Shown: piece after piece, positions 24,213-32,451 of the stretch
Numbering within the stretch: the stretch's first letter is position 1
How the letters are laid out: each line of letters begins with the position of its first letter
Source: Phormidesmis priestleyi Ana
Lineage (GTDB): Bacteria; Cyanobacteriota; Cyanobacteriia; Phormidesmidales; Phormidesmidaceae
Length of the DNA stretch: 64,000 nucleotides
Assembly: GCA_001314865.1 (NCBI GenBank)
Contig: LJZR01000007.1
Span: 124,001 to 188,000 of the forward strand
Reading direction: 5' to 3'
Made by a program: the position numbers and the translations under genes
Notes under the pieces: model-generated
What the model saw: the letters and a program-made list of their open reading frames with translations, nothing else
What the model was told of the DNA's origin: nothing
The model's database searches: none

Positions 24213-26075
24213 ATGGTTCGGGAATATTACAGGGCAAAGCTTCTTCTCACTGCTGCTGCTATGCCATCTTGCCGTTTCTCACTACTTTTGTTGAGCTTGA
24301 GCTTTTATTTGTGGGCTATGCCAAGTTGGTTGAAAACAAGTTTGATCGGTCGGGCAAATGCAGAATCGCTTCCTCCACTGCCGACTGATAGCGTTGCGCA
24401 AATCACGCTGCCTCCATTGCCAAGCGATCGCATTCCTTCACAAGTTCTGCCGCCAGCCGATATCACTCCCGATCTGCGAGACGATGACCGCCTGCCCGAA
24501 CAGCCAATACCTAGGCTGCCGCCGGTAGACGAGCTGTTAGGCAATCCAGAGGCCCCCAATACGCCAGACACAGTGACTGGCGATGGCGACACCTTTGTGA
24601 TCAACGATATTCAAATAGCGGGTAGCACTGTCTTTACCAATGAGGATTTTGCCGACCTCTTTGCCGACTATATCGGCAGAGACGTAACCTTTAATGAGCT
24701 TATTGAGCTGCGCTCGGCAGTGACTCAGCGCTATGTGGATCAAGGGTTTATCACCTCTGGGGCGTTTATTCCACCGCAGACCCTAGAAGACGGCATGCTC
24801 ACTGTGCAGGTGATCGAAGGCGTGATTGAAGAGATTGAAATTGTGGGCACTCGGCGGCTGAGCCCTAAATATATTCGCAGCCGTTTGGGCCTTGCTGCGC
24901 AGCCGCCGATTAATGCTGACAAGCTGCTAGAAGGGCTTCAGCGGTTGCAGATAGATCCGCTGATTGAGACGGTGTCTGCCGACTTGCAGGCCGGGATTAG
25001 GCCGGGCACGAGCATTCTAAGGGTCAGCGTTGTAGAAGCCGATTCTCTGGCGCTTAACTTGGGGGTAGACAACGGGCGATCGCCTAACATTGGCAGCGTC
25101 CGTAGGCAAATTAGCCTTTCAGAGGGCAATCTTTTGGGTATTGGCGATCGCGCCTTTATCGGCTATTCCAACACCGATGGCAGCAATAGTCTGGACTTTA
25201 GCTACTCCATACCGGTCAGCCCTTACAACACACGGATCAACCTAGAGGGCGGCATTTCAGAAAGTCGCGTCATTGATGAAACATTTGACGTCTTAGACAT
25301 CAGCTCCGATGCTCACTATTACGAGCTAGGCATTACCCACCCCCTAATAGAAACACCCACCCAAGAATTCACCCTCGATCTGACGTTGTCTCATAGGCAG
25401 AACCAAACCCGTCTGGGCATTGATGATATTGGCCCGTTTCCGCTTTCACCCGGAGCCGACGAAAACGGTGAAACTCGCGTGAGCGCCCTACGGTTTTCGC
25501 AGGCTTGGACGCAGCGCAGTGAGCAGGAGGTGCTCGCAGCCCGGTCGCAGTTTAACTTGGGCCTAGGCCTGCTCGACGCCACCCAAAACTCAGGCGATGT
25601 ACCCGACAGTCAGTTTTTCTCGTGGCGGGGGCAGGGTCAGTGGGTTCGCCTGCTAGGTGAAGATTCTCTCTTTTTCCTTCGCAGCGATGTGCAGCTCGCC
25701 TCCGATCGACTGCTATCGTCCGAGCAGTTTGGCCTAGGCGGGCAGCAAACAGTGCGTGGCTATCGTCAGGATGCCTTCTTGCGTGACAACGGGGCGCTCA
25801 TTTCTGCCGAGGCTCGCTTTCCCATTGTTCGCTTCGGTGAAGAGCGCATTGTTCAAATTACGCCTTTTTTAGATGCAGGCGTTGCTTGGAACTATAAAGA
25901 CAATCCTGAGGGTAACAATGTCTTAGTCGGCACAGGTGTGGGTTTACTATGGCAACAAAATGAGAACCTATCCGCCCGTTTAGACTGGGGCATTCCGCTG
26001 GTAGATATTGACAGCGACGGCGACAGCCTGCAAGACAGCGGCATTTATTTTTCGCTTCGGTACAGTTTGTTTTAG
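24213..26075 (+). CDS. ShlB/FhaC-family two-partner secretion outer-membrane transporter
   Basis: About 620 residues. A signal sequence ends near ANAES; a Pro-rich segment follows; then a POTRA-like region (FVINDIQIAGSTVFTNEDFA, and YVDQGFITSGAFIPPQ typical of POTRA_2). The C-terminal beta-barrel includes the FhaC hallmark GGQQTVRGYRQD and ends with an aromatic residue (YSLF), the outer-membrane insertion signal. It would export a TpsA-type exoprotein across the outer membrane. No TpsA partner is visible in the window, so it is an orphan here. ATG 24213 directly follows a TTG in frame and is the more likely start. Confidence 0.9.
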   Translation: MVREYYRAKLLLTAAAMPSCRFSLLLLSLSFYLWAMPSWLKTSLIGRANAESLPPLPTDSVAQITLPPLPSDRIPSQVLPPADITPDLRDDDRLPEQPIPRLPPVDELLGNPEAPNTPDTVTGDGDTFVINDIQIAGSTVFTNEDFADLFADYIGRDVTFNELIELRSAVTQRYVDQGFITSGAFIPPQTLEDGMLTVQVIEGVIEEIEIVGTRRLSPKYIRSRLGLAAQPPINADKLLEGLQRLQIDPLIETVSADLQAGIRPGTSILRVSVVEADSLALNLGVDNGRSPNIGSVRRQISLSEGNLLGIGDRAFIGYSNTDGSNSLDFSYSIPVSPYNTRINLEGGISESRVIDETFDVLDISSDAHYYELGITHPLIETPTQEFTLDLTLSHRQNQTRLGIDDIGPFPLSPGADENGETRVSALRFSQAWTQRSEQEVLAARSQFNLGLGLLDATQNSGDVPDSQFFSWRGQGQWVRLLGEDSLFFLRSDVQLASDRLLSSEQFGLGGQQTVRGYRQDAFLRDNGALISAEARFPIVRFGEERIVQITPFLDAGVAWNYKDNPEGNNVLVGTGVGLLWQQNENLSARLDWGIPLVDIDSDGDSLQDSGIYFSLRYSLF

Positions 26076-26138
26076 GTCTTTTTGTTTTAGGTCTTTAAAG
26101 TCAATCGCTTTAAAGTCAATCGCCTTCAAGTCAATCGT
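26066..26138. repeat. Two adjacent 15-bp arrays at the end of the TPS transporter gene
   Basis: tttgttttaggtctt is repeated twice exactly (26066-26095), the first copy containing the TAG stop at 26073-26075. It is followed by three copies of a tttaaagtcaatcgc-type unit (26094-26138). Confidence 0.92.
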
Positions 26139-26175
26139 CTCTTTTGGCCCGTCTCTGAGAGCGCCATTAGCGCTA

Positions 26176-26589
26176 TTAGCGCCAATAGCGACGGCTGGCG
26201 GTAAAGCAGCCGACTGCTACCATCAAAATCGTCGTCAGGCCAAATCCTCGTAAGAACAACGCTGGAATCATCGGTAGCCAGTTTTTCCCAAGCAAAATTA
26301 ATGAGACGCAGCCAACCAGCGCCCAAATCGTGTCTGCTCGGAGCGGAATTTGATGAAAAAACTGGCGTGTTAAAAAGATGGCCAAGGCGCCTACGCCAAA
26401 AGGCACTGCAATCGTTAATATCATTGGAATCAGCGGACTGCTCAGCAGTAGTCCCGCGAGCACTGGCAGCATTGACACCGCTACCCTCAGTAAAATATCG
26501 ATAGCGGTTGCAACCAATACCGTCAGCCCCGCGCTCAGTAGCAGCAATGGCCAAGGTAAATATTTAAGCGACCGAAAGGGATTATGCAT
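26176..26589 (-). CDS. Small multi-TM membrane protein
   Basis: 137 residues with about four hydrophobic segments (LPWPLLLLSAGLTVLVATAI, then LPVLAGLLLSSPLIPMILTI, and LTTILMVAVGCF) and a short basic C-terminus. I do not recognise the family beyond a cyanobacterial hypothetical. The competing 142-residue frame on the same strand (26126-26554) has no hydrophobic pattern and is treated as a shadow. It is convergent with the TPS transporter gene. Confidence 0.6.
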   Translation of the reverse strand: MHNPFRSLKYLPWPLLLLSAGLTVLVATAIDILLRVAVSMLPVLAGLLLSSPLIPMILTIAVPFGVGALAIFLTRQFFHQIPLRADTIWALVGCVSLILLGKNWLPMIPALFLRGFGLTTILMVAVGCFTASRRYWR

Positions 26590-26692
26590 GGGGTCAATGC
26601 GTCTGAATATTGACGTAGCCTACACTTCTATTCGCGATTCTCCAACCCTTGGGTTTGTTTTTGTCTGGCTTTGACCCGTGAATTCGGATGTG

Positions 26693-28069
26693 TCAGCCAT
26701 CAAATCGCAGCGCCTGACCGCGCACTTGGGTATCGATAGTGCCATGGTCATACACCACCTGCCCGCCTACGAGGGTAATCACAGGCCAGCCGGTGAGCGT
26801 CCAGCCCTCAAAGGGGCTCCAGCCGCATTTGGTTTGCAGTTCTTCACGCCGCACCGGACGATAGGTCGTCAGGTCAACCAGCACCAAATCGGCATCGTAG
26901 CCGGGCTCAATGAGGCCTTTGTTCGGGATGTTGTAGGCCCTCGCTACCGCCGTAGACATCCAGTGAGAGACCTGCGCGATGGTGCAGCGGCCTGCCTGGG
27001 CTTGGGTGAGCATTAGCGGCAACGCGGTTTCGACGCCGGGTATCCCCGAAAGACTATCTGAAAGACTATCTGAAAGACTACCCGAAAGATTATGGGGGTA
27101 GCCTTGGGCTTTTTCTTCTAGGGTGTGCGGGACATGGTCGGTGGCAATAAAGTCAATCACGCCGTCTAAAAGGGCTTGCCATAAGATTTCGCGATCGCGC
27201 GGATACTTCAGCGATGGATTCATCTGCGCGATCGCGCCATTTTTTTCATATGCATTCATGTCCAATAGCAAATGCTGCGGTGTTACCTCAGCAGTGACCC
27301 AGCTGGGCTTATCATGCCTGAGCAGTTCGGCTTCATCACCGGTCGCCATATGCAAAATATGCAGCCGTCGTTGATATTTTTTAGATAGGCTGAGTGCGAG
27401 CTTAGTGGCGTTTAAGGCTGTTTCATTGGTTGTTGCATTGTCCTGTACTTTAGTGCGGGTAGTGTGGGTTGCCGGATCGGCTTCACCTTCAAACAGTTTG
27501 CGTCGCGCCATAATGCGAGATTGATCCTCAGCATGAACGGCAATTAGGCGGCTGCCCGTTGCAAAAATCGGCTCAATCGTTTTGGCGGTGTTAACCGAAA
27601 GGAGGCCGTCGGCTGAGCCCATAATTATCTGAATCCCGCAGGTGGGGTTGGCCTCTTGTAGGTCAGGCAAATTTTCTGGCGTTGCCCCCATAAAAAAACC
27701 GTAGTTGACTAAGCTTTGGGACGCTGCGATCGCCAGCTTATCTGCCAAACTCGCTTGAGTTGTCGTGAGTGGCAGCGTATTAGCCATCTCTAAAAAAGAG
27801 GTCACACCGCCTCGCACGCAAGCGCAGCTCTCGGTAAAGAGATTTTCGTTATGCGCCAATTCTGGATCGCAAAAATGCACCTGTGGATCAATCACGCCAG
27901 GTAACAAGGTCAACCCTTGGCCGTCAATAGTTCGGGTATTGGGTGACAGGTCTAGTTTGGTTCCTACAGCAGTTATTTTGCCGTCTGATATGGCCACTTC
28001 GCGGGGTTCTATCTCCCCAGAAGGCAGTAAGACCTGTGCGTTTTGAACAATCAGTAAGGCTTGCGTCAT
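26693..28069 (-). CDS. pyrC: Dihydroorotase-family amidohydrolase (PyrC-like) with altered metal ligands
   Basis: 458 residues. The overall fold is dihydroorotase: LLPGVIDPQVHF, LIAVHAEDQSR (His179), LHILHMATGDE, DFIATDHVPHTLEEKAQG and the C-terminal GYDADLVLVD. It would cyclise carbamoyl-aspartate in pyrimidine synthesis. Two of the usual metal-site positions are changed: the first His of HxH is Gln63 and the carboxy-lysine position is Gln147 (GIQIIMGS). The substrate-binding Arg of HFRE is Cys67. From memory, Gln63 is normal in this cyanobacterial subgroup; the other two changes look unusual. A loop contains four SDSL-type repeats (27048-27095). Confidence 0.85.
   Translation of the reverse strand: MTQALLIVQNAQVLLPSGEIEPREVAISDGKITAVGTKLDLSPNTRTIDGQGLTLLPGVIDPQVHFCDPELAHNENLFTESCACVRGGVTSFLEMANTLPLTTTQASLADKLAIAASQSLVNYGFFMGATPENLPDLQEANPTCGIQIIMGSADGLLSVNTAKTIEPIFATGSRLIAVHAEDQSRIMARRKLFEGEADPATHTTRTKVQDNATTNETALNATKLALSLSKKYQRRLHILHMATGDEAELLRHDKPSWVTAEVTPQHLLLDMNAYEKNGAIAQMNPSLKYPRDREILWQALLDGVIDFIATDHVPHTLEEKAQGYPHNLSGSLSDSLSDSLSGIPGVETALPLMLTQAQAGRCTIAQVSHWMSTAVARAYNIPNKGLIEPGYDADLVLVDLTTYRPVRREELQTKCGWSPFEGWTLTGWPVITLVGGQVVYDHGTIDTQVRGQALRFDG
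27048..27095. repeat. In-frame 12-bp x4 array in the dihydroorotase-family gene
   Basis: The unit gaaagactatct (two exact copies, two variants) encodes SGSLSDSLSDSLSG in a surface loop where relatives have only a short Ser-Gly turn. Confidence 0.92.
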
Positions 28070-28181
28070 ATTATTAATGCCTATTTTTCTGACACTACTG
28101 TAGGCTTGTTTAAACTCAATATTTCATTTTTCTGCTACCTTTATACTCCTAGAAACCCACCCTTGGGCCTTTTTGAAAGCC

Positions 28182-28724
28182 GTGTCTGAAAAGCAACAAA
28201 ATCCGTGGATTGAGGGACTACAAACCATTGGTCTGAGTATCGTTTTGGCCCTTGGTATTCGTCAGTTTGTCGCCGAAGCAAGGTTTATTCCCTCTGGCTC
28301 CATGAAGCCGACCCTTCAAATTGATGACCGGCTGGTAGTCGAAAAAATTAGCTACCGGTTCAACCCTCCCAAACGGGGTGACATCATTGTCTTTCAGGCT
28401 CCTCAAAAGGCATTGGATGTGGTCGGTTCGACCACGCATGATGCTTACATTAAGCGCGTTATTGGTCTCCCTGGTGACATGGTTGAGGTTAGGGACGGGA
28501 AAGTATTTATCAATGGAGAAGTGCTCCAAGAAGACTACATTCAAGCTCCCCCTACTTACAGTTGGGGCCCAGAGGTTGTCCCCGCAGATGAATATTTGGT
28601 ACTAGGTGACAATCGCAATAGCAGCTCTGATGGCCATGTCTGGGGGTTTTTGCCTCGGGAAAGTATTATTGGTCGTGCAGTTGTCCGCTTTTGGCCACCG
28701 ACTCGCATTGGCGGTCTTGACTAA
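28182..28724 (+). CDS. lepB: Signal peptidase I (copy 1)
   Basis: About 180 residues. It is a membrane-anchored serine protease that removes signal peptides: N-terminal TM (IGLSIVLALGIRQFVAEA), catalytic Ser in FIPSGSMKPTL, catalytic Lys in AYIKRVIGLPGD, and VLGDNRNSSSDGHVWG. There is no ATG; GTG 28182 gives MSEKQQNPW, resembling relatives, while TTG 28173 adds three residues. It is transcribed divergently from the dihydroorotase gene. A second lepB follows 160 bases downstream, so this is a tandem duplication. Confidence 0.94.
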   Translation: MSEKQQNPWIEGLQTIGLSIVLALGIRQFVAEARFIPSGSMKPTLQIDDRLVVEKISYRFNPPKRGDIIVFQAPQKALDVVGSTTHDAYIKRVIGLPGDMVEVRDGKVFINGEVLQEDYIQAPPTYSWGPEVVPADEYLVLGDNRNSSSDGHVWGFLPRESIIGRAVVRFWPPTRIGGLD

Positions 28725-28778
28725 GCACCTCTGATAAGCGCCTCATTGAATAAGCACCTCATCAGATAAGCGCCTCAG
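28722..28778. repeat. 13-16 bp x4 array spanning the lepB stop
   Basis: Four units all beginning taagc (taagcacctctga, taagcgcctcattgaa, taagcacctcatcaga, taagcgcctcag) follow in tandem. The first TAA is the stop codon of the first lepB. Confidence 0.85.
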
Positions 28779-28884
28779 TCTTTATTTACTCATGCAATGA
28801 ACTGGCACAGCAGCAATCGCCTTTTAGCAGACCCTGACGGTAGGTTATGGATGCCTAGTTTTTATCTGTTTCATCGCAGCCGAT

Positions 28885-29487
28885 ATGACTTATCCCCAGT
28901 CTGATCATCCATCTGGTCGTCAGTCCAATCATCTACCTAACCACGCTGCTGCTAAATCCTCTCGTTTGTGGGTGGAAGTATTGCAAACGATGGGATTGAG
29001 CATTGTGCTCGCGCTAGGAATGCGGCAGTTTGTGGCCGAAGCTCGACTGGTTCCTACCGGGTCAATGGAGCCGACTGTACAAATTAACGATCGCCTCGTT
29101 ATCGATAAAATTAGCTATCTGTTTCGTTCTCCCCAGCGAGGCGACATTATTGTATTTCAGGCCCCTGAAAAAGCTTTGGTGATCGCAGGTTCTGCGACGA
29201 GCGATGCTTACCTAAAGCGGATTGTGGGCCTACCTGGAGAGACGGTGGAGATCACGGGTGGCTATGTGCTGATCAATGGAAAAGCGATTGAAGAGCGCTA
29301 CATTAAGGCACCTCCTAACTATAACTGGGGTCCAGAAGTCGTTCCAGAGGAGCAGTATTTGGTGTTAGGCGATAATCGCAACGGCAGCTTAGACGGCCAT
29401 GTATGGGGATTTTTGCCTGAAGAAACCATTATTGGTAAAGCCGCTGTTCGCTTTTGGCCGCCGCATCGGCTAGGCGGGTTGGATTAG
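28885..29487 (+). CDS. lepB: Signal peptidase I (copy 2)
   Basis: 200 residues and clearly paralogous to the preceding gene. A polar, His/Ser-rich N-terminal tail of about 30 residues precedes the TM segment (MGLSIVLALGMRQFVAEA). The catalytic Ser is in LVPTGSMEPTVQ, the catalytic Lys in AYLKRIVGLPGE, and the C-terminal box is VLGDNRNGSLDGHVWG. The two copies differ through most of their length, so the duplication is old. Multiple LepB proteins are common in cyanobacteria, where thylakoid and plasma membrane exports may be split between them. Confidence 0.95.
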   Translation: MTYPQSDHPSGRQSNHLPNHAAAKSSRLWVEVLQTMGLSIVLALGMRQFVAEARLVPTGSMEPTVQINDRLVIDKISYLFRSPQRGDIIVFQAPEKALVIAGSATSDAYLKRIVGLPGETVEITGGYVLINGKAIEERYIKAPPNYNWGPEVVPEEQYLVLGDNRNGSLDGHVWGFLPEETIIGKAAVRFWPPHRLGGLD

Positions 29488-29520
29488 CTCGCTAAACGAG
29501 TTGGACTGGTTCGCCAAAGA

Positions 29521-30990
29521 CTAGTCCGCCAAAAAGGTTGGTGTCCAGATATGACTGACCTTGCCTTTAATGGTTTGGTTTAGCCAGGGTGTATTGCTTG
29601 ATAGCGATCGCAAGTTTTCTGGCAACACGCTCCACTCCGCGTTTGGATCAAACAAAACCAGTTCAGCGGGGCTGCCCACTGCCAGCCGAGGTGGCGTGAG
29701 TCCTAAGCACTGCGCGGGGCCTGCACTTAGCGCCTGCCACAGCTGCGCAGGGCTGAGTCGCGTATCACTCTGTGCGCCGCTGACAAAGGTTTGCCAGAGC
29801 ACGGGCAGCGCTAGCTCCAGGCCAATCGCGCCAGGGGGCGCGGTATCAAAGGCAACGGTTTTTTCTTCGTAGGTATAGGGGCTGTGGTCAATAGCGATCG
29901 CATCAATTACCCCATCGGCGACGCCAGCAATCAGCGCTTGCCGGTCAGCCGGATTACCTAGCGGCGGACTGTGCCTAAGGCTAGGGTCGTACCCCTCTAA
30001 ATCTTGCGTATCAAAAACGAGATGATGCCAGGGCACGCTCGCGCTGACGGGCAGACCCTGCGCTTTGGCCTGACGCAATAGCGCTACGCCGCGAGCGGTC
30101 GAAATTCTCATCACATGTACCCACGCCGGAATTTCGGCGATGCACTCTAGCAGAGTGGCCAGGGCGGTGGTTTCAGCGATCGCACTCACCCCCGGCAACC
30201 CCAAACGCAAGGCTTGAGGCCCTTCTCTAACCACGCCCGCTTCTGCCAAATTTGGATCACAAGGCCACAGCGCGACCGGCTTTTTCAGCGGCTGCATATA
30301 TTCCAGCAAGCGCCTAAGCAGCACTCTGTTAACGATGGGTTCGCCGTCAGTAAAACCCAGCGCTCCCGCTGCGGCCAGTTCGGCGAGTTCAGTGAGTTGT
30401 TTGCCCTGCGCGCCCAAGGTAATGGTGGCCCAAGGTAGCAGCTGAGATCGGTTCTCTGGCGCTGCTGAATGGGCTGCTAGCGCCGCTGATGACACTCTAG
30501 TCGCTGAATTGGCTCGCTGAATGGCAGCCATCACGCTCGCGCTGTCCACGGCTGGCTCTGTGTTAGGGAGCAGGCCCACACGCGTAAATCCGCCAGCGGC
30601 AGCGGCTCGGCTTAAAGACTCGTAGGTTTCCCGCGATTCATGACCGGGCTGACCGCTCTGGCTGTATAGGTCAATCAGGCCGGGGCCTAAAAACTGGCCG
30701 CGCCCGTTGATGATTTGTGTATCGGCGGGTAAGTCAGTCAGGGTTGGGGCGATCGCCTCAATCCGCCCTGCCTTGATGAGTACGTCAGCAGTTCCCTCTA
30801 CATTTACTCGCTCATCAGAGGCCGCGTCCTCTAACCCCGACTCTCGCGCCAACCCCAGATCTAACCCCAGATCTAACCCCAGATCCAACCCCACTATCGA
30901 AGCCTGCCGAATCACCTGTGTTGTGGAAGGGCTAATGGTTGAAGGGCTAGGTGTGGAAGGGCTAGTTGTTGAAGGGCTATCAGTCGCCAT
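29521..30990 (-). CDS. Catalytically degenerate dihydroorotase paralogue (PyrX-like)
   Basis: 489 residues. The dihydroorotase fold is recognisable (FLGPGLIDLYSQSGQPG, AAAAGGFTRVGLLPNT, AIAIDHSPYTYEEK, SPAELVLFDP). The HxH metal motif is replaced by DLYSQSG, as in non-catalytic PyrX/PyrC' proteins that scaffold aspartate transcarbamoylase. Such a structural role is the likeliest one; it remains inference. The N-terminal ~70 residues are low-complexity repeats (Ser-Thr-Pro pentads and LGLD tetrads) built from tandem duplications. A GGAG ribosome-binding site sits seven bases before the ATG. The gene lies 18 bases after the histidine phosphatase gene, implying an operon. Confidence 0.85.
   Translation of the reverse strand: MATDSPSTTSPSTPSPSTISPSTTQVIRQASIVGLDLGLDLGLDLGLARESGLEDAASDERVNVEGTADVLIKAGRIEAIAPTLTDLPADTQIINGRGQFLGPGLIDLYSQSGQPGHESRETYESLSRAAAAGGFTRVGLLPNTEPAVDSASVMAAIQRANSATRVSSAALAAHSAAPENRSQLLPWATITLGAQGKQLTELAELAAAGALGFTDGEPIVNRVLLRRLLEYMQPLKKPVALWPCDPNLAEAGVVREGPQALRLGLPGVSAIAETTALATLLECIAEIPAWVHVMRISTARGVALLRQAKAQGLPVSASVPWHHLVFDTQDLEGYDPSLRHSPPLGNPADRQALIAGVADGVIDAIAIDHSPYTYEEKTVAFDTAPPGAIGLELALPVLWQTFVSGAQSDTRLSPAQLWQALSAGPAQCLGLTPPRLAVGSPAELVLFDPNAEWSVLPENLRSLSSNTPWLNQTIKGKVSHIWTPTFLAD
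30851..30979. repeat. Two in-frame arrays (12 bp x4 and 15 bp x4) in one N-terminus
   Basis: aaccccagatct-type units at 30851-30898 encode LGLD repeats. gttgtggaagggcta-type units at 30920-30979 encode Ser-Thr-Pro pentads. Both lie in the N-terminal extension of the dihydroorotase-like protein. Confidence 0.92.
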
Positions 30991-31008
30991 GAAGGATCTC
31001 CGTAGGTT

Positions 31009-32406
31009 TTAGAGTGCGCCAGCCGCCGTTTTATCAAAAATGCTGCCTGATAGATGAGTCGTAATATTGGCCGCGCTCAATACCGGGCGACTATCTGGCC
31101 CAGCGGGATAGTCAATTACGCTCACGGCGCCATTGCCCTGTTTAAACTGCCAAAATTTCTCTGGCCCTAAGCCCATCACCTGACACAAAATTGCTTTATT
31201 AATGGCATCATGAGCCACCACCATCACCACCGGTGCCGAACCGCCATAATCCTCCTCAGCCGTCTCGCTATAGGCTGCTACAATACTGCCCCATCCTTTT
31301 TTGGCTCGTTTCCACACATCGGCCAAGTTCTCACCGCCCGGCATCTGCACCGTTTCAGGTTTGCTTTGCCACTCACCGAGCAGTCCCGGATAGCCCGCTT
31401 CAATTTCTGACTCTAGTTTGCCTTCCCACTCACCGTGGCTAATTTCCCACAGCTGCTCAGTGGTCTCTAGCGTCACCTGGGGATGGTGCTTCAAAATGCC
31501 CTCTGCGGTTTCTTTAGGCCGCAGCATTGAGGAGGTCACTGCCGCGTCGATTTGCACAGCCTTTAAAAACTCACCTGCCTGCGCTGCCTGACGATGGCCA
31601 TTTTCGTTCAGCGGAATATCAATTTGCCCTTGAAACCGCCCGTCCCGGTTCCAATCTGTTTCACCATGCCTCACCAACAGCAGCCGCGGCCCTTTGAATC
31701 GACCTCGTCGTTTGGGCAGCGGCTCACCCAAATGAGTCGTCAAATTTAAAGATTCTAGCTGTGCGCCCGCTTCCCAACTGCCAAAAAAGTTCAATACGTT
31801 AATCGCGCAGTTCTCCTGCCCCATGCTGTTAATGCTCTCAGGGCCAAGTCCAATAGAAGTTCCGACTAGGGCCCGGTTGATGGCACTATGCGCTACCAAC
31901 AACACTGTTTGGCCGCTGTGTTCGGCAATGAGGCGCTGTAAAAACTGAGCGGCTCGCTCCCATATATCGCGCACAGGGTAAAAGTCAGTGGTGGTGCCGT
32001 CTGCATTCGGCAAAGCCATCTTAAAGTTGCCAGCATCCTGCCGCCAGGCTCTAAACTCTTCGGGATAGTTGGCCTCGGCATCTGCAAACGATGTCGATTC
32101 CCACAGCGGCAAATTGATTTCTTTAATGAGTTCAGCCGTTTGCGGGTTGGGTACGGTTGTACCTTTGCTGCGCATCGTTTCTATAATGAGTTCACAGGTG
32201 GTCGCGGCGCGTTTTAAGGGGCTTGCATAGATGGCATCTATCGGGGTGTTCCCGAGCATTTCACCCACTTTGCGGGCCTGCTGTTCGCCGAGTTCTGTCA
32301 GCACCGCGTTGTCGTGATTGCCTGAAATAATGCGCCCTACGTTGGAGGTACTTTCGCCATGACGAACAATAATAACTGTGGTTTTCAACGGAGCTGACCT
32401 CGCCAA
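31009..32406 (-). CDS. Tandem histidine phosphatase (phosphoglycerate-mutase-like) protein
   Basis: 465 residues with two complete histidine-phosphatase domains. Domain 1 opens VIIVRHGESTSNVGRIISG, and domain 2 (from about residue 235) opens LLLVRHGETDWNRDGRFQG with LNENGHRQAAQ. Both keep the catalytic RHG and a later His (VAHSAINRAL; VVAHDAINKAI). Relatives are annotated as phosphoglycerate mutase-like or phosphoserine/alpha-ribazole phosphatase-like, so the substrate is open. It starts at a TTG (32406); no ATG is available before the first RHG. It is followed 18 bases later by the dihydroorotase-like gene. cofG lies divergently upstream with a 45-base gap. Confidence 0.88.
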   Translation of the reverse strand: MARSAPLKTTVIIVRHGESTSNVGRIISGNHDNAVLTELGEQQARKVGEMLGNTPIDAIYASPLKRAATTCELIIETMRSKGTTVPNPQTAELIKEINLPLWESTSFADAEANYPEEFRAWRQDAGNFKMALPNADGTTTDFYPVRDIWERAAQFLQRLIAEHSGQTVLLVAHSAINRALVGTSIGLGPESINSMGQENCAINVLNFFGSWEAGAQLESLNLTTHLGEPLPKRRGRFKGPRLLLVRHGETDWNRDGRFQGQIDIPLNENGHRQAAQAGEFLKAVQIDAAVTSSMLRPKETAEGILKHHPQVTLETTEQLWEISHGEWEGKLESEIEAGYPGLLGEWQSKPETVQMPGGENLADVWKRAKKGWGSIVAAYSETAEEDYGGSAPVVMVVAHDAINKAILCQVMGLGPEKFWQFKQGNGAVSVIDYPAGPDSRPVLSAANITTHLSGSIFDKTAAGAL

Positions 32407-32451
32407 TGATACGCCAGAGCTATCTTACACTGGCGCTCTTACAATAGAAGT

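Noticed and set aside
26126-26554. 142-codon minus-strand frame
   Set aside because: It overlaps the 137-aa membrane protein in another frame. The membrane protein has coherent TM segments and this frame has none.
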